A DNA stretch of 64,000 nt from Rhodanobacter sp. DHB23 (GTDB lineage: Bacteria > Pseudomonadota > Gammaproteobacteria > Xanthomonadales > Rhodanobacteraceae): contig NZ_JACYXK010000026.1 of NCBI RefSeq assembly GCF_014842975.1, positions 124,001-188,000 of the forward strand, in the 5' to 3' direction. The notes beneath the pieces were generated by a model. That model searched no databases. It worked only from the letters and a program-made list of their open reading frames with translations, and had not been told where the DNA came from. How positions within the stretch are numbered: the first letter of the stretch is position 1; every line of letters starts with the position of its first letter. Shown here piece after piece: positions 18,174 to 27,109 of the stretch. A program made the translations under genes and the position numbers.

Positions 18174-18240
18174 CACAACCGCCGGTTATGCCCTCTGCCA
18201 GTCTTTTCATTGGCGACCCGTATTCGCCGCTGACTATGCT
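18174..18240 (+). promoter_or_regulatory. Regulon promoter A, upstream of dgcN
   Basis: Dyad CACAAC-N5-GTTATG at 18174-18190 (a T-N11-A LysR box with one mismatch), then exactly 13 bp, then TTTTCATTGG at 18204-18213. TATGCT at 18235-18240 lies 19 bp after TTGGCG. The same four-part layout with identical spacings recurs at 20711, 29082 and 34387. It sits between the divergent lysR and dgcN genes, so it probably mediates autoregulation as well as dgcN-gltS activation. Confidence 0.8.
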
Positions 18241-18288
18241 CGGCACGCTGTGCGAGGCGATAGCGCAACCCAAGGAGCCCGTGTCCCC

Positions 18289-19329
18289 ATGTCGAACCAA
18301 GGTGCAGAAACCGCAGTCCGCTGGGGCCCGCCGTACCTGCTGTACCTGGGCAGCGCGGTCGACGACCTGTCGATCAAGACCGCGCGCGGCCTGGCGTTCT
18401 GGCGGGCGGAGCATTGCCTCGGCCAGCATCGCCGCCCCGATTGCGCGGTGACGCTGGGCCTTCCCGAACTCGGCTTCGCGCAGGCAAAGGCGCAAGGCGC
18501 CGGCACCATGGTGATCGGTGCGGCGAACGCGGGCGGCGTGATGGGCCCGGAGATCGTCGCCGATGCCGTGGCCGCGCTGGACGCCGGGCTCAACGTGGTC
18601 TCCGGCCTGCACCACAAGCTGCGCGACAACGCCGACATCGTGGCCGCAGCGCAACGCAACGGCCGCGCACTGTTCGACGCGCGCGCGCCAGGCCATGACG
18701 TCCCGGTCGGCAACGGCAAACCGCGCGCCGGCCGGCGCCTGCTCACGGTGGGCACGGACTGCTCGGTCGGCAAGATGTACACCACGCTGGCACTGGAGCG
18801 CGCGCTGCGCGCGCGCGGCCAGGCGGCGGATTTCCGCGCCACCGGGCAGACCGGCATCCTGATCGCCGGCGCGGGCATACCGGTGGACGCGGTGGTGGCG
18901 GACTTCATCTCCGGCGCCGCCGAGGCGATCTCGCCCGCGCGCGACGACGGTGGCTGGGACCTGATCGAAGGCCAGGGCTCGCTGTTCCATCCCTCCTTCG
19001 CCGGCGTGTCGCTCGGCCTGCTGCACGGCTCGCAACCCGACGCCCTCGTGCTCTGCCACGAGCCCACGCGCCGGCACATGCGCGGGCTGCCGCACTACCC
19101 GATCCCGGAGCTGGTGGCCTGCATGGAGGCGAACCTCGCCGCCGCGCGCCTGACCAACCCCGCGGTGCGCCCCGTCGGCATCGCGTTGAACACCTCGAAG
19201 ATGCCGGCGCACGAGGCGCAGGCCGCCTGCGAGAAAGTCGGCGCACTGTTCGGGCTGCCCTGCCAGGACCCGGTCACCATGGGCGTCGAAGCCATCGTGG
19301 ACAACCTCGTCGCATGCTTCCCGGGTTGA
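18289..19329 (+). CDS. dgcN: DUF1611/DgcN-family protein, probable D-glutamate N-acetyltransferase
   Basis: 346-residue DUF1611-type protein. A P-loop-like motif VGTDCSVGKMYTTLAL lies near residue 155, followed by QTGILIAG and EGQGSLFHPSF blocks typical of the family. In marine Pseudoalteromonas, DgcN acetylates D-glutamate and DgcA then epimerises it, feeding D-Glu into catabolism. The gltS gene 57 bp downstream and the divergent LysR gene strengthen that reading. No dgcA racemase is present in the window. ATG at 18289 follows AAGGAG at 11 bases. Function is by family and context. Confidence 0.75.
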   Translation: MSNQGAETAVRWGPPYLLYLGSAVDDLSIKTARGLAFWRAEHCLGQHRRPDCAVTLGLPELGFAQAKAQGAGTMVIGAANAGGVMGPEIVADAVAALDAGLNVVSGLHHKLRDNADIVAAAQRNGRALFDARAPGHDVPVGNGKPRAGRRLLTVGTDCSVGKMYTTLALERALRARGQAADFRATGQTGILIAGAGIPVDAVVADFISGAAEAISPARDDGGWDLIEGQGSLFHPSFAGVSLGLLHGSQPDALVLCHEPTRRHMRGLPHYPIPELVACMEANLAAARLTNPAVRPVGIALNTSKMPAHEAQAACEKVGALFGLPCQDPVTMGVEAIVDNLVACFPG

Positions 19330-19386
19330 ACATCCGGCATCGTGGTTCCTTGCCGGCATGAATGGCGCCGCCTGGAGCGACTGCAC

Positions 19387-20592
19387 GTGCTGACGTTCGA
19401 TCCGATCCAGACCCTGGCCTGCGGCGGCCTGTTCCTGCTGGTCGGCTACCTGATCCGGCGGCGCGTGCCGCTGCTGATGCGCTTCAGCATTCCCGCGCCG
19501 GTGATCGGCGGCCTGCTGGTGGCGCTGTCCATGCTCGCCTGCAAGCACTGGGGCGTCACGCCGCTGCGCTTCGACACCGCGTGGCAGCAGCCGCTGATGA
19601 TCGCGTTCTTCACCGGCATCGGCTTCAACGCCAGCGCGACCCTGCTCAAGGTCGGCGGCCGCCAGATCCTGCTGTTCCTCGCCCTGGCCAGCGTACTGGC
19701 GATCGTGCAGAACTTCCTCGGCATCGCCATGGCCAGGGCCTTCGGCCTGCCGCCGCTGTTCGGCGTGGTCACCGGCTCGGTCACGCTCGCGGGCGGGCCC
19801 GCCACCGGCCTGGCTTTCGCGCCGCTGTTCGAGAAGGCAGGCGTACACGGCGCGCAAAGCGTGGCGCTGGCCAACGCGATGGCCGGCATCGTGCTCGGCT
19901 CCATTTTCGGCTCGCCGATCGCGGTGATGCTGATCAGGCGCTTCAACCTGCGCGTGGCCGATGCCACCGCCGATGCCGGCGTGGATGTACCAGCCGTGGT
20001 CGCTGCGGCGGAACCCGGGCGCACGGTCGATCCCACCTATGCGGGACTCAAGAGCCTGGTGTTCATGCTGCTGGCGATGGGCATCGGCGCGTGGATCAGC
20101 GGCGGCCTGGGCCGCCTCGGCGTGACGCTGCCCAGCTACATCGGCGCGATGTTGGCCGGTGCGGCCATCCGCAACATCGACGACTGGCTGGGCTGCTTCG
20201 GCCTGTCGACGCGTGGCATGGAGCTGATCGGCAACACCGCGTTGTCATTGTTCCTGGTCGTGGCGCTGATGAACCTGCACCTGTGGGATTTGGCCGGACT
20301 GGCGTTGCCGCTGCTGGCGAACCTCGCGGTGCAGTCGATCCTGGTGCTCGCGTTCTGCTGCTGGCCGCTGCTGCAGCTGATGGGGCGCGACTACGACGCC
20401 GCCGTGATGGCCAGCGGCTTCACCGGCTTCATGCTGGGCACCACCGCGAATGCCGTGGCTTGCATGAGTTCGTTGACCGAGCGTTATGGACCGGCGCCGC
20501 GTGCTTTCCTGGTGGCACCGGTGGTGGGCGCATTCCTGATCGACTTCACCAACGCGATCATCATCACGGGGTTCGTCAACAGCTGGCACTGA
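19387..20592 (+). CDS. gltS: Sodium/glutamate symporter
   Basis: Inner-membrane Na+-coupled glutamate transporter of 401 residues, the same length as E. coli GltS, which takes up both L- and D-glutamate. It has about ten hydrophobic helices in two repeats. Family blocks are SIPAPVIGGLL, FTGIGFNAS, the glycine-rich VTLAGGPATGLAFAPLF and MASGFTGFMLGTTANAVACM. The GTG start at 19387 has GGAG nine bases upstream; in-frame sequence before it is not hydrophobic. It directly follows dgcN, so import and acetylation of D-glutamate are probably one transcription unit. Confidence 0.92.
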   Translation: MLTFDPIQTLACGGLFLLVGYLIRRRVPLLMRFSIPAPVIGGLLVALSMLACKHWGVTPLRFDTAWQQPLMIAFFTGIGFNASATLLKVGGRQILLFLALASVLAIVQNFLGIAMARAFGLPPLFGVVTGSVTLAGGPATGLAFAPLFEKAGVHGAQSVALANAMAGIVLGSIFGSPIAVMLIRRFNLRVADATADAGVDVPAVVAAAEPGRTVDPTYAGLKSLVFMLLAMGIGAWISGGLGRLGVTLPSYIGAMLAGAAIRNIDDWLGCFGLSTRGMELIGNTALSLFLVVALMNLHLWDLAGLALPLLANLAVQSILVLAFCCWPLLQLMGRDYDAAVMASGFTGFMLGTTANAVACMSSLTERYGPAPRAFLVAPVVGAFLIDFTNAIIITGFVNSWH

Positions 20593-20710
20593 TTGCCGCG
20601 CCGGTCGAAATCGCCACGTTTGCCTGCCGACTCAGCAAGCGCCGCGACGCCCGCCGGCACGGGCCGCGTGCATGCCTTGGCCGCGTCCGTGCGGGACACG
20701 AAACGATGCG

Positions 20711-20777
20711 CATAGCCCGTAGTTATGGCGTGCACACGTCTTTTCATTGGCGGCCATCGCGCAGCACGAACTACGCT
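20711..20777 (+). promoter_or_regulatory. Regulon promoter B, upstream of TonB receptor 1
   Basis: Dyad CATAGC-N5-GTTATG at 20711-20727, 13 bp spacer, TTTTCATTGG at 20741-20750, then TACGCT at 20772-20777, 19 bp after TTGGCG. Spacings match promoters A, C and D exactly. The predicted transcript has a leader of roughly 180 nt before the receptor start. Confidence 0.8.
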
Positions 20778-20964
20778 CGGTCGGCACTGTGGGCATGGAG
20801 GGTGTCTGCTCGATGCGCATCGTTGACCGACGCATGGCGAGGGGACGCCGGCGCCGCAACATGCCGCGATGCCGCCACGCGTCCCGGCATCTCCACGCCC
20901 GCGTTCGAGCTGCCTGCGGATCCCGTTCGCCATATCCGGCATATCACCTCAGTGGAGTGGATAC
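20778..20964 (+). other. Leader region of TonB receptor 1, homologous to that of receptor 2
   Basis: This untranslated stretch shares long blocks with 29149-29399, such as CGGCACTGTGGGCATGGAGG and GACATGCCGCGATGCCGCCA-like sequence, ending in a matching GTGGAGTG ribosome site. Short reading frames here do not hold a common frame between the two copies, so I treat the likeness as a relic of duplication or an RNA element. The rest of the 372-bp gap, 20593-20710, shows nothing I can name. Confidence 0.5.
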
Positions 20965-23900
20965 ATGAAGGGCAAATTCCTGTGCACGTTGCATCGTCAC
21001 AACGGCCTTCAGCGCAAGGCACTGCCTCTCGCCATCGGCCTGATCGCCTGCGGCGCCGCGGGCACGGCGTGGGCGCAAGCCACCAACGGCACGATCTACG
21101 GCACGGTACCGGTGGCGCCCGACGAAACCGTGCAGATCACCAGCAGCGGCGGCTTCAATCGCAGCGTGCCGGTGGGAGCATCCGGCAAGTATTCGATCAC
21201 CCTGCCCGTGGGCAGTTACACGGTGTCACTGCTGCAAAACGGGCAAGTCGTGCAGAGCCGCAGCAACGTCTCGCCGGTGGCAGCGGGTGCGGTGGCGGTG
21301 GATTTCACAACCGCCAGCGCGGCAAACGCGACCAACCTCGACTCGATCCACGTCACCGCCAATACCATCCCGCCGATCGACGTGACCACCACCAACCAGG
21401 TCACCACGATCACCGCGCAACAGTTGCAGGAATTGCCGCTGGGCCGCACCGCCGAGGACATCGCGATGCTGGCACCGGGCGTCGGCATGGGTTCGCCCAA
21501 TCTGGCCAGCGGCCCGCTGGGCAACACCATCAACGTGTTCGGCGGCGCATCGACGGCGGAGAACGCCTACTACGTCGATGGCATGAACACCACCGATGCG
21601 CTCGCCGGACAAGGCGGCGTCGCCCTGCCCTACGGTACGATCGAACAGCAGCAGACCTTCATCAGCGGCTACGGCGCCGAATACGGCCGTTCCATCGGCG
21701 GCGTGATCAACCAGATCGGCAAGAGCGGCACCAACGACTGGCACTTCGGCGTGCGCGCGCAATGGGAACCCGCCAGCCTGCGCAGCGATGACGTCAATTA
21801 CACCTGGGCCAACCCGCGCTGGACCCAGCCGGGGCAACAGTTCGGCCAGATCGAGGATTACAACCGCGACGACCGCTATCTGGAAACGATCTACGACGCC
21901 TACGCCAGCGGCCCCATCATCAAGGACAAGCTGTTCTTCTTCGCCAGCATCGAGAAGGACGACGCGACTGGCAGCAACACCGGGCGTTACGAAAACCCCT
22001 ACACCTACGACTACACCACCCACAGCCCCAAGCTGTACGCCAAGATCACCTGGAACATCAACGACAGCAATGTGCTGAACGTGAGCGCGCTGCAGAACTC
22101 CTACAAGATCTGGCAGTCGGTGTATGACTTCGATTACGGCACGTTGCAGAAGGGGGATTTCGACGGCCTCGGCCAGACCGCCAAGACCAGCTTCACGATG
22201 TGGGTGGCGAATTACACCTCCTACCTCACCGACAACCTGACCTTCAACGCCATGCTGGGCAAGACGCGCGGCGAATACTGGACCCAGCAACCGGCCTACG
22301 CCGGCTACAACCCCGCGTTGCCGTACATCGCCAGCGCCAGCCTGCAGAATCCGGCGTTCCTGCCGCCCGGCGACACGCTGGGCATACGCAATGCGCAAAA
22401 CAACTCGGCAATGCCGAATTCCGGGCATACCGTCGATGCCACCAACTATCGCCTGAGCCTCGACTGGAAGCTGGGCGACCACGACCTCAAGGCCGGCATC
22501 GACAACATCAACACCTACGACATCGACGACGGCTACTCGACCACGGGACCGGGCTACTTCTGGGCCTATGGCCTATCCAACCCCAACCTGCCGCTCGTGG
22601 GTTCCAACCCCGATGTCGCGCCCTATGTGGCACCGCCCGGCACGAACGCCGCCGGTACGGATGGCTATTACGTGGCGAAGATGATCAACCAGGAAGCCGC
22701 CAACGTGCGCGTCACGCAGCGCGCGCAATACATCGAGGACAACTGGCAGATCGCCTCGAACCTGTTGCTCAACCTCGGCATACGCAACGATCAGTTCACC
22801 AACTACAACTCGGCGGGCATCCCCTTCATCCGGCTGACCAAGCCGCAATGGGCGCCGCGCCTCGGCTTCAGCTGGGACGTGCACGGCGATGCCTCGCTCA
22901 AGGTGTTCGGCAACGCGGGCCGCTACTTCCTCGCACTGCCGTCCGCGGTGGGCGCGGATGTGTCGGCACCCACGCTGAAAACCGGCATCTACGGCACCTA
23001 CACGGGTGTCGATCCGACTACCGGCATACCCACCGGCTTCACGCCGCTGCCGCAGAACCCCGCGACGGGCGTGTCGCTCTACAACCAATACGGCGAAGCC
23101 GCCGATCCGCGCACGGTCGCCTCGCAGAACATCAAGGCCGAGTACTCGGACAACTACGTGCTTGGCCTGCAACAGCAGTTCCACATGCTGGGCACGAGCT
23201 GGGTGTTCACCGCCACCGGCACGTGGCAGAAGATGAACCGCATCATCGACGACTTCGACGACATCCAGGCCGAGTGCGCGGCGGGCCTGTCGCAGGGCTA
23301 CTCGTGGCTGACTCCGGAAAACTGCGGCGACTATGCGACCGGCCTGCTGCTGCTCAATCCGGGATCGACCAGCGACATCCTGATGCCCGGTCCGGACGGC
23401 CAGTTGCACAAGGTCGTACTCACGGGGAGAGACCAGGGCTTCACGATGGGGCCGAAGCGCCGCTACTACTCGCTTGACCTCTCGCTGGAGCATGTGTGGG
23501 ACGGCAAGTGGTTCGCCAAGATCGACTACGTGTTCGCGCGCAACTGGGGCAACGACGAAGGCCCGGTGGAAACGCAGACCGGCACCAGCGGCGCATCCTA
23601 CGTGTCGCACACCACGGCGTGGGATTTCCCGCAGTTGATGGAGTACTCGAACGGCCTGCTACCCAACGACCGCAGGCACCAGATCAAGATCTACGGCGCC
23701 TATGCCCTCACCCCGGAATGGAAGATCGCCGGCAACATCTACATCGCCTCCGGCGTGCCGAACATCTGCCAGGGCTATTACGGCCCCGGCGAAAGCGATC
23801 CACTGGGCTACGGCTCGGACTACCACTGGTGCGGCGGCGTGCCCTCGCCCATCGGCTCCAACGGCTTCATGCCGTGGGTGCACCTCTACAACTTCAATCT

Positions 23901-24093
23901 GGATTACAAGCCGAAGTGGGCCGGCGGCAAACTCGACTTCGGCCTTGCCGTGTTCAACGTGTTCAACAAGCAGACGCCGCTGTTCAAGGACGACCGGTAC
24001 GGCTCGACGCTCTATCCGAACAACGACTACAACGAGGTCCAGGCCACCGAATCGCCACGCATGTTCCGGTTTACCGTGGCTTATGATTTCTGA
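20965..24093 (+). CDS. TonB-dependent receptor 1 with N-terminal CarboxypepD-reg (Oar-like) domain
   Basis: Outer-membrane active transporter, 1042 residues. A signal peptide (LPLAIGLIACGAAGTAWAQA) precedes a small beta-sandwich domain (about 28-110, with GKYSITLPVGSYTVSLLQ). The plug domain follows (VTTITAQQLQELPLGRTAED, then YYVDGMNTTDAL), then a large beta-barrel ending in the C-terminal aromatic signature FTVAYDF. ATG at 20965 has GGAG eight bases upstream. The stop abuts the next gene (TGAATG), so receptor and TPR-sulfotransferase are co-translated. Regulon promoter B lies upstream. The ligand is unknown; context suggests peptides. Confidence 0.92.
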   Translation: MKGKFLCTLHRHNGLQRKALPLAIGLIACGAAGTAWAQATNGTIYGTVPVAPDETVQITSSGGFNRSVPVGASGKYSITLPVGSYTVSLLQNGQVVQSRSNVSPVAAGAVAVDFTTASAANATNLDSIHVTANTIPPIDVTTTNQVTTITAQQLQELPLGRTAEDIAMLAPGVGMGSPNLASGPLGNTINVFGGASTAENAYYVDGMNTTDALAGQGGVALPYGTIEQQQTFISGYGAEYGRSIGGVINQIGKSGTNDWHFGVRAQWEPASLRSDDVNYTWANPRWTQPGQQFGQIEDYNRDDRYLETIYDAYASGPIIKDKLFFFASIEKDDATGSNTGRYENPYTYDYTTHSPKLYAKITWNINDSNVLNVSALQNSYKIWQSVYDFDYGTLQKGDFDGLGQTAKTSFTMWVANYTSYLTDNLTFNAMLGKTRGEYWTQQPAYAGYNPALPYIASASLQNPAFLPPGDTLGIRNAQNNSAMPNSGHTVDATNYRLSLDWKLGDHDLKAGIDNINTYDIDDGYSTTGPGYFWAYGLSNPNLPLVGSNPDVAPYVAPPGTNAAGTDGYYVAKMINQEAANVRVTQRAQYIEDNWQIASNLLLNLGIRNDQFTNYNSAGIPFIRLTKPQWAPRLGFSWDVHGDASLKVFGNAGRYFLALPSAVGADVSAPTLKTGIYGTYTGVDPTTGIPTGFTPLPQNPATGVSLYNQYGEAADPRTVASQNIKAEYSDNYVLGLQQQFHMLGTSWVFTATGTWQKMNRIIDDFDDIQAECAAGLSQGYSWLTPENCGDYATGLLLLNPGSTSDILMPGPDGQLHKVVLTGRDQGFTMGPKRRYYSLDLSLEHVWDGKWFAKIDYVFARNWGNDEGPVETQTGTSGASYVSHTTAWDFPQLMEYSNGLLPNDRRHQIKIYGAYALTPEWKIAGNIYIASGVPNICQGYYGPGESDPLGYGSDYHWCGGVPSPIGSNGFMPWVHLYNFNLDYKPKWAGGKLDFGLAVFNVFNKQTPLFKDDRYGSTLYPNNDYNEVQATESPRMFRFTVAYDF

Positions 24094-25644
24094 ATGACGG
24101 CACGCCTGCTGGCAAAAGCACGACAGGAATGGGCGCAACGGCAGTTCGACGCTGCCGAGCGTTCCATCGCCGCCGCACTGGCCCTGGCACCCGAAGATGC
24201 GGAAGCCACCCGCATGCTGGGCACGGCGGTGCAGCGGCGCGGCGACCACGCCAAGGCTGCCGAATGCTTCAAGCGTGTGCTGGCGACATGGCCCGCCGAC
24301 CCGGCCCTGCGCATCGGGCTGGGCATCGCCTTGTTCGAGCAGGGCGAGACGGATGAAGCCATCACGCATCTGCGGTACGCCTGCGAACTCGCGCCGGCTT
24401 CCGCGCAGGCGTGGTTCAACCTCGGCGAAGCGTTGCAGCGCCAGGCCTGCACGACGAAAGCAATCGCCCCCTTGCGGCGCGCCATCGAACTCGATCCCGC
24501 GCATCTTTCCGCACGACTGTCGCTGGCCAAGGCGCAGGCCAGCCTGGGGCAAGTCGATGCCGCAGTAGCCGGGTTCCGCGACGTGCTGCGCTGCGCGCCG
24601 TTCAACGCCGAGGCATGGCACGGGTTGTCGCTCAACGCTTCGCACTTCGACGCCGCCGATGTGACATGCCTGCAACGCGCCTGCGCACGCACGGACGTGC
24701 CGGCAAATGATCGTGACCTGCTCAGCTTCGCGCTCGCGAAGGCACTGGAAAGCCGGGGCGATTACGCACAAGCCTTCGATCTGTTCCGGCGGGTCAACGA
24801 ATCGCGTCGCACGCGGATGAAGTGGGACGCCGCGGGCGAACGCCGTCACGTCGATGCCATCCGGCGCGCATTCGCTGGCGACATGCCATCACCGCTGAAC
24901 ACCGGGCTTGGCCGCGAAGTCATCTTCATCGTCAGCATGCCGCGCTCCGGCTCGACGCTGGTGGAACACATCCTCGCCTCGCATCCGCAGATCGAGGGCG
25001 CGAACGAGATCAAGGATCTGCGGCAGGTGATCGAGGCAGAGACGCGGCGCCACGGCACGGCGTTTCCGCAGTGGGTGCCACTCGCGACGGCAGGCGATTG
25101 GCAACGCCTCGGCCACGACTACCTTGCGCGCACCTCGCGCTGGCGTCAGACCAAACCACGTTTCACCGACAAGAACCTGCTGAACTGGCGGCTCGTAGGC
25201 GCGGCCCTGGCGATGCTGCCGGCAGCGCGCGTGATCGTGGTGCGACGCGATCCGGTGGAAACCTGCCTGGCGTGCTATCGCCAATGCTTCACCGAGGAAA
25301 TCGGCTTCGCCAGCGACCTCGACGAAGCCGCCGACTACTGCATCGACTTCCTGTGCCTGACGCGCTTCTGGCTGGATCACCATCCCGGCCGTGTGATCGA
25401 CCTCCCCTACGAATCGCTGGTGGCCGAACCGGAGCCGGCGATCCGCCGCCTGCTGGATTTCTGCGACCTGCCCTTCGATTCCGCCTGCCTCGATTTCCAC
25501 CGGACGAAACGCGCCGTGCTGACACCCAGTGCCGCGCAAGTGCGACAGCCCTTGCGCCGCGACACCGCACGCAGTGCGCACTACAGCGACAAGCTGGATC
25601 GTTTGCGCCAGCGTTTGCGTGAGGCGGGCATATCGGCGGCTTGA
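24094..25644 (+). CDS. TPR-repeat sulfotransferase 1
   Basis: 516 residues in two parts. The N-terminal half (about 1-235) is a run of tetratricopeptide repeats, for example QAWFNLGEALQRQ and LSARLSLAKAQASLGQ. The C-terminal half is a PAPS-dependent sulfotransferase domain with the phosphosulfate loop VSMPRSGSTLVE near residue 282 and a VRRDPVETCLACY block for the 3' phosphate. No signal peptide, so presumably cytosolic. These proteins commonly accompany Oar-type TonB receptors in this bacterial group, but their substrate is unknown. The start directly follows the receptor stop. A close paralogue is at 32762-34351. Confidence 0.85.
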   Translation: MTARLLAKARQEWAQRQFDAAERSIAAALALAPEDAEATRMLGTAVQRRGDHAKAAECFKRVLATWPADPALRIGLGIALFEQGETDEAITHLRYACELAPASAQAWFNLGEALQRQACTTKAIAPLRRAIELDPAHLSARLSLAKAQASLGQVDAAVAGFRDVLRCAPFNAEAWHGLSLNASHFDAADVTCLQRACARTDVPANDRDLLSFALAKALESRGDYAQAFDLFRRVNESRRTRMKWDAAGERRHVDAIRRAFAGDMPSPLNTGLGREVIFIVSMPRSGSTLVEHILASHPQIEGANEIKDLRQVIEAETRRHGTAFPQWVPLATAGDWQRLGHDYLARTSRWRQTKPRFTDKNLLNWRLVGAALAMLPAARVIVVRRDPVETCLACYRQCFTEEIGFASDLDEAADYCIDFLCLTRFWLDHHPGRVIDLPYESLVAEPEPAIRRLLDFCDLPFDSACLDFHRTKRAVLTPSAAQVRQPLRRDTARSAHYSDKLDRLRQRLREAGISAA

Positions 25645-25797
25645 GGATTTCTCGACCGTTCGCCTGGAGCGCAGGCCTGCAGGACCGAAGTCGAAGGGCA
25701 GCCATGCAAGACGTTTCGACTTCGCCTGCTGTCGCAAGCCACGCCCAGCGCGGACGATGCCGTGGCAGCGTGTCGATAAAACGAGCCGCGGCAATAC

Positions 25798-27012
25798 TTA
25801 CTTGCCGCGCGCCAACTTTTCTTCCACACCACTGAAAGCCGAACGTCCACCAACACGCTTCTCCGGCATGCCCGTGGCAATCCACACCACGCCAATACCA
25901 TGTTCGCGATCCAGCCACACGCCCGCCTGCAAGCCGTAGGCGGTGCCGGAGTGGCCGACGCGGGCCACGCCGTCGCCGAACGGGTCGTCGCGGCAGCCAT
26001 CGACTTGGGTGGCCAGAATCTGCAGGCCCATGCCCCAGTGGCAGAAGAAGCTGCCTTGGTGATCGGCGTCGTCCCATTCGTAGGTCAGGCCGTTGTGGCC
26101 GTTGTATTCCCAGGTCGGTGTTGCCATCGCCTGCACGGAGGCGGGCTTCAGCAGTTGCATGCCGTCGAGCGTGCCGTCGTTGAGCAACAGCATGCCGATG
26201 CGTGCGAGTCCGATGCCTGAAATGCGCAAGCCGCCCTGCGGCCCGAACAACGCGCCGTTTTCGCCCGGACGATAGACGGCCAAATCACAACTTCCGTCGC
26301 GCGCGGGCCTGACCGGGCAAGCCGGCCTGTGGCCGTGGTTATCGTCCATCACCGGCTTGCCGTTGCCGTCGTACAGCACGATGACGCGCGCGGCAATCGC
26401 ATCGTCGCAGGTGGCAAAACCGAAGCAGGCATCGATGCCCAACGGCTTCAGCAACAGTTGCTGCACCAGACGATCGAAGCGCTCACCGGTGACGCGCTCC
26501 ATCACCTGCGCCACCACCGGATAGTTGAGGTTGGTGTAGCGAAAATACGTGCCAGGCGCGTGTCTGGCGTCCCATGCGTGCGGGTTGTCGAGGATGTCGC
26601 GCAACGGCTCGCCCAGCGGCGTCTGCCAGTAACCGGCTTCGTCGGTAAGGCTGGAGCGGTGCGACATCAGCAGGCGCAATGTGATCGGAACATCTGGAAA
26701 AGTCGGGTTGCGCAATTTCCAGCCAAGGTAGCTGGAAACATCCGCATCCAGATCCAGCTTGCCGGCCTCGACTAGACGCATCACGCCGATGGCGGTAACC
26801 ATCTTGGAGATCGAGGCGATGCGCACCGGGTCGTCCGCCGTGACCTTGCGCACGATGGCCTTGTCGGCAAAGCCCTCGGTCTGGACGGAGGTGATGCCCT
26901 GGCGATCGAAGGCGACGCGCACGGTGGCCACGGGGCCGTCCGCATGGGCGAGGCCAGCCATGAGGAACAGGCACGGCAAGCAACTGGCCAACAGCACTCG
27001 CGCGGTTTTCAT
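25798..27012 (-). CDS. Serine hydrolase, beta-lactamase/S12 peptidase family
   Basis: Exported enzyme of 404 residues. The signal peptide (ARVLLASCLPCLFLMAGLAHA) is followed by the catalytic SISK (Ser67, Lys70), the FRYTN element (Tyr-x-Asn) and a late GHSGTAYG in place of KTG, as in class C beta-lactamases, D-aminopeptidases and esterases. Four extra cysteines (CFGFATC, RPACP, DGSC) may form disulfides. Its partner upstream on the same strand is the M61 peptidase, 97 bp away. In this locus a D-peptide hydrolase is more appealing than antibiotic resistance, but that is inference. The start MKTARVLL was chosen to expose the signal peptide. Confidence 0.82.
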   Translation of the reverse strand: MKTARVLLASCLPCLFLMAGLAHADGPVATVRVAFDRQGITSVQTEGFADKAIVRKVTADDPVRIASISKMVTAIGVMRLVEAGKLDLDADVSSYLGWKLRNPTFPDVPITLRLLMSHRSSLTDEAGYWQTPLGEPLRDILDNPHAWDARHAPGTYFRYTNLNYPVVAQVMERVTGERFDRLVQQLLLKPLGIDACFGFATCDDAIAARVIVLYDGNGKPVMDDNHGHRPACPVRPARDGSCDLAVYRPGENGALFGPQGGLRISGIGLARIGMLLLNDGTLDGMQLLKPASVQAMATPTWEYNGHNGLTYEWDDADHQGSFFCHWGMGLQILATQVDGCRDDPFGDGVARVGHSGTAYGLQAGVWLDREHGIGVVWIATGMPEKRVGGRSAFSGVEEKLARGK

Positions 27013-27060
27013 GGCTACGCCCCTGTCGAAGCAAACGGGAAAGTCCGGACAGATGTTTTT

Positions 27061-27094
27061 GCCCGTCGTCCCGGCGAAAGCCGGGATGACGGGC
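27061..27094. repeat. Palindromic CCCGTC-type intergenic repeat, single copy
   Basis: Hairpin CCCGTCGTCCCGGC/GCCGGGATGACGGG between the serine hydrolase and M61 genes. The family recurs as an inverted pair at 58057-58167. With its strong stem it may weaken readthrough or protect the upstream message. Confidence 0.75.
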
Positions 27095-27109
27095 AGAATC
27101 AAAGTCTCC

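Noticed and set aside
25798-27012. Antibiotic-resistance beta-lactamase
   Set aside because: The SxxK/YxN/HSG pattern is shared by esterases and D-peptidases, and the locus is peptide catabolism. Nothing points specifically to beta-lactam hydrolysis.
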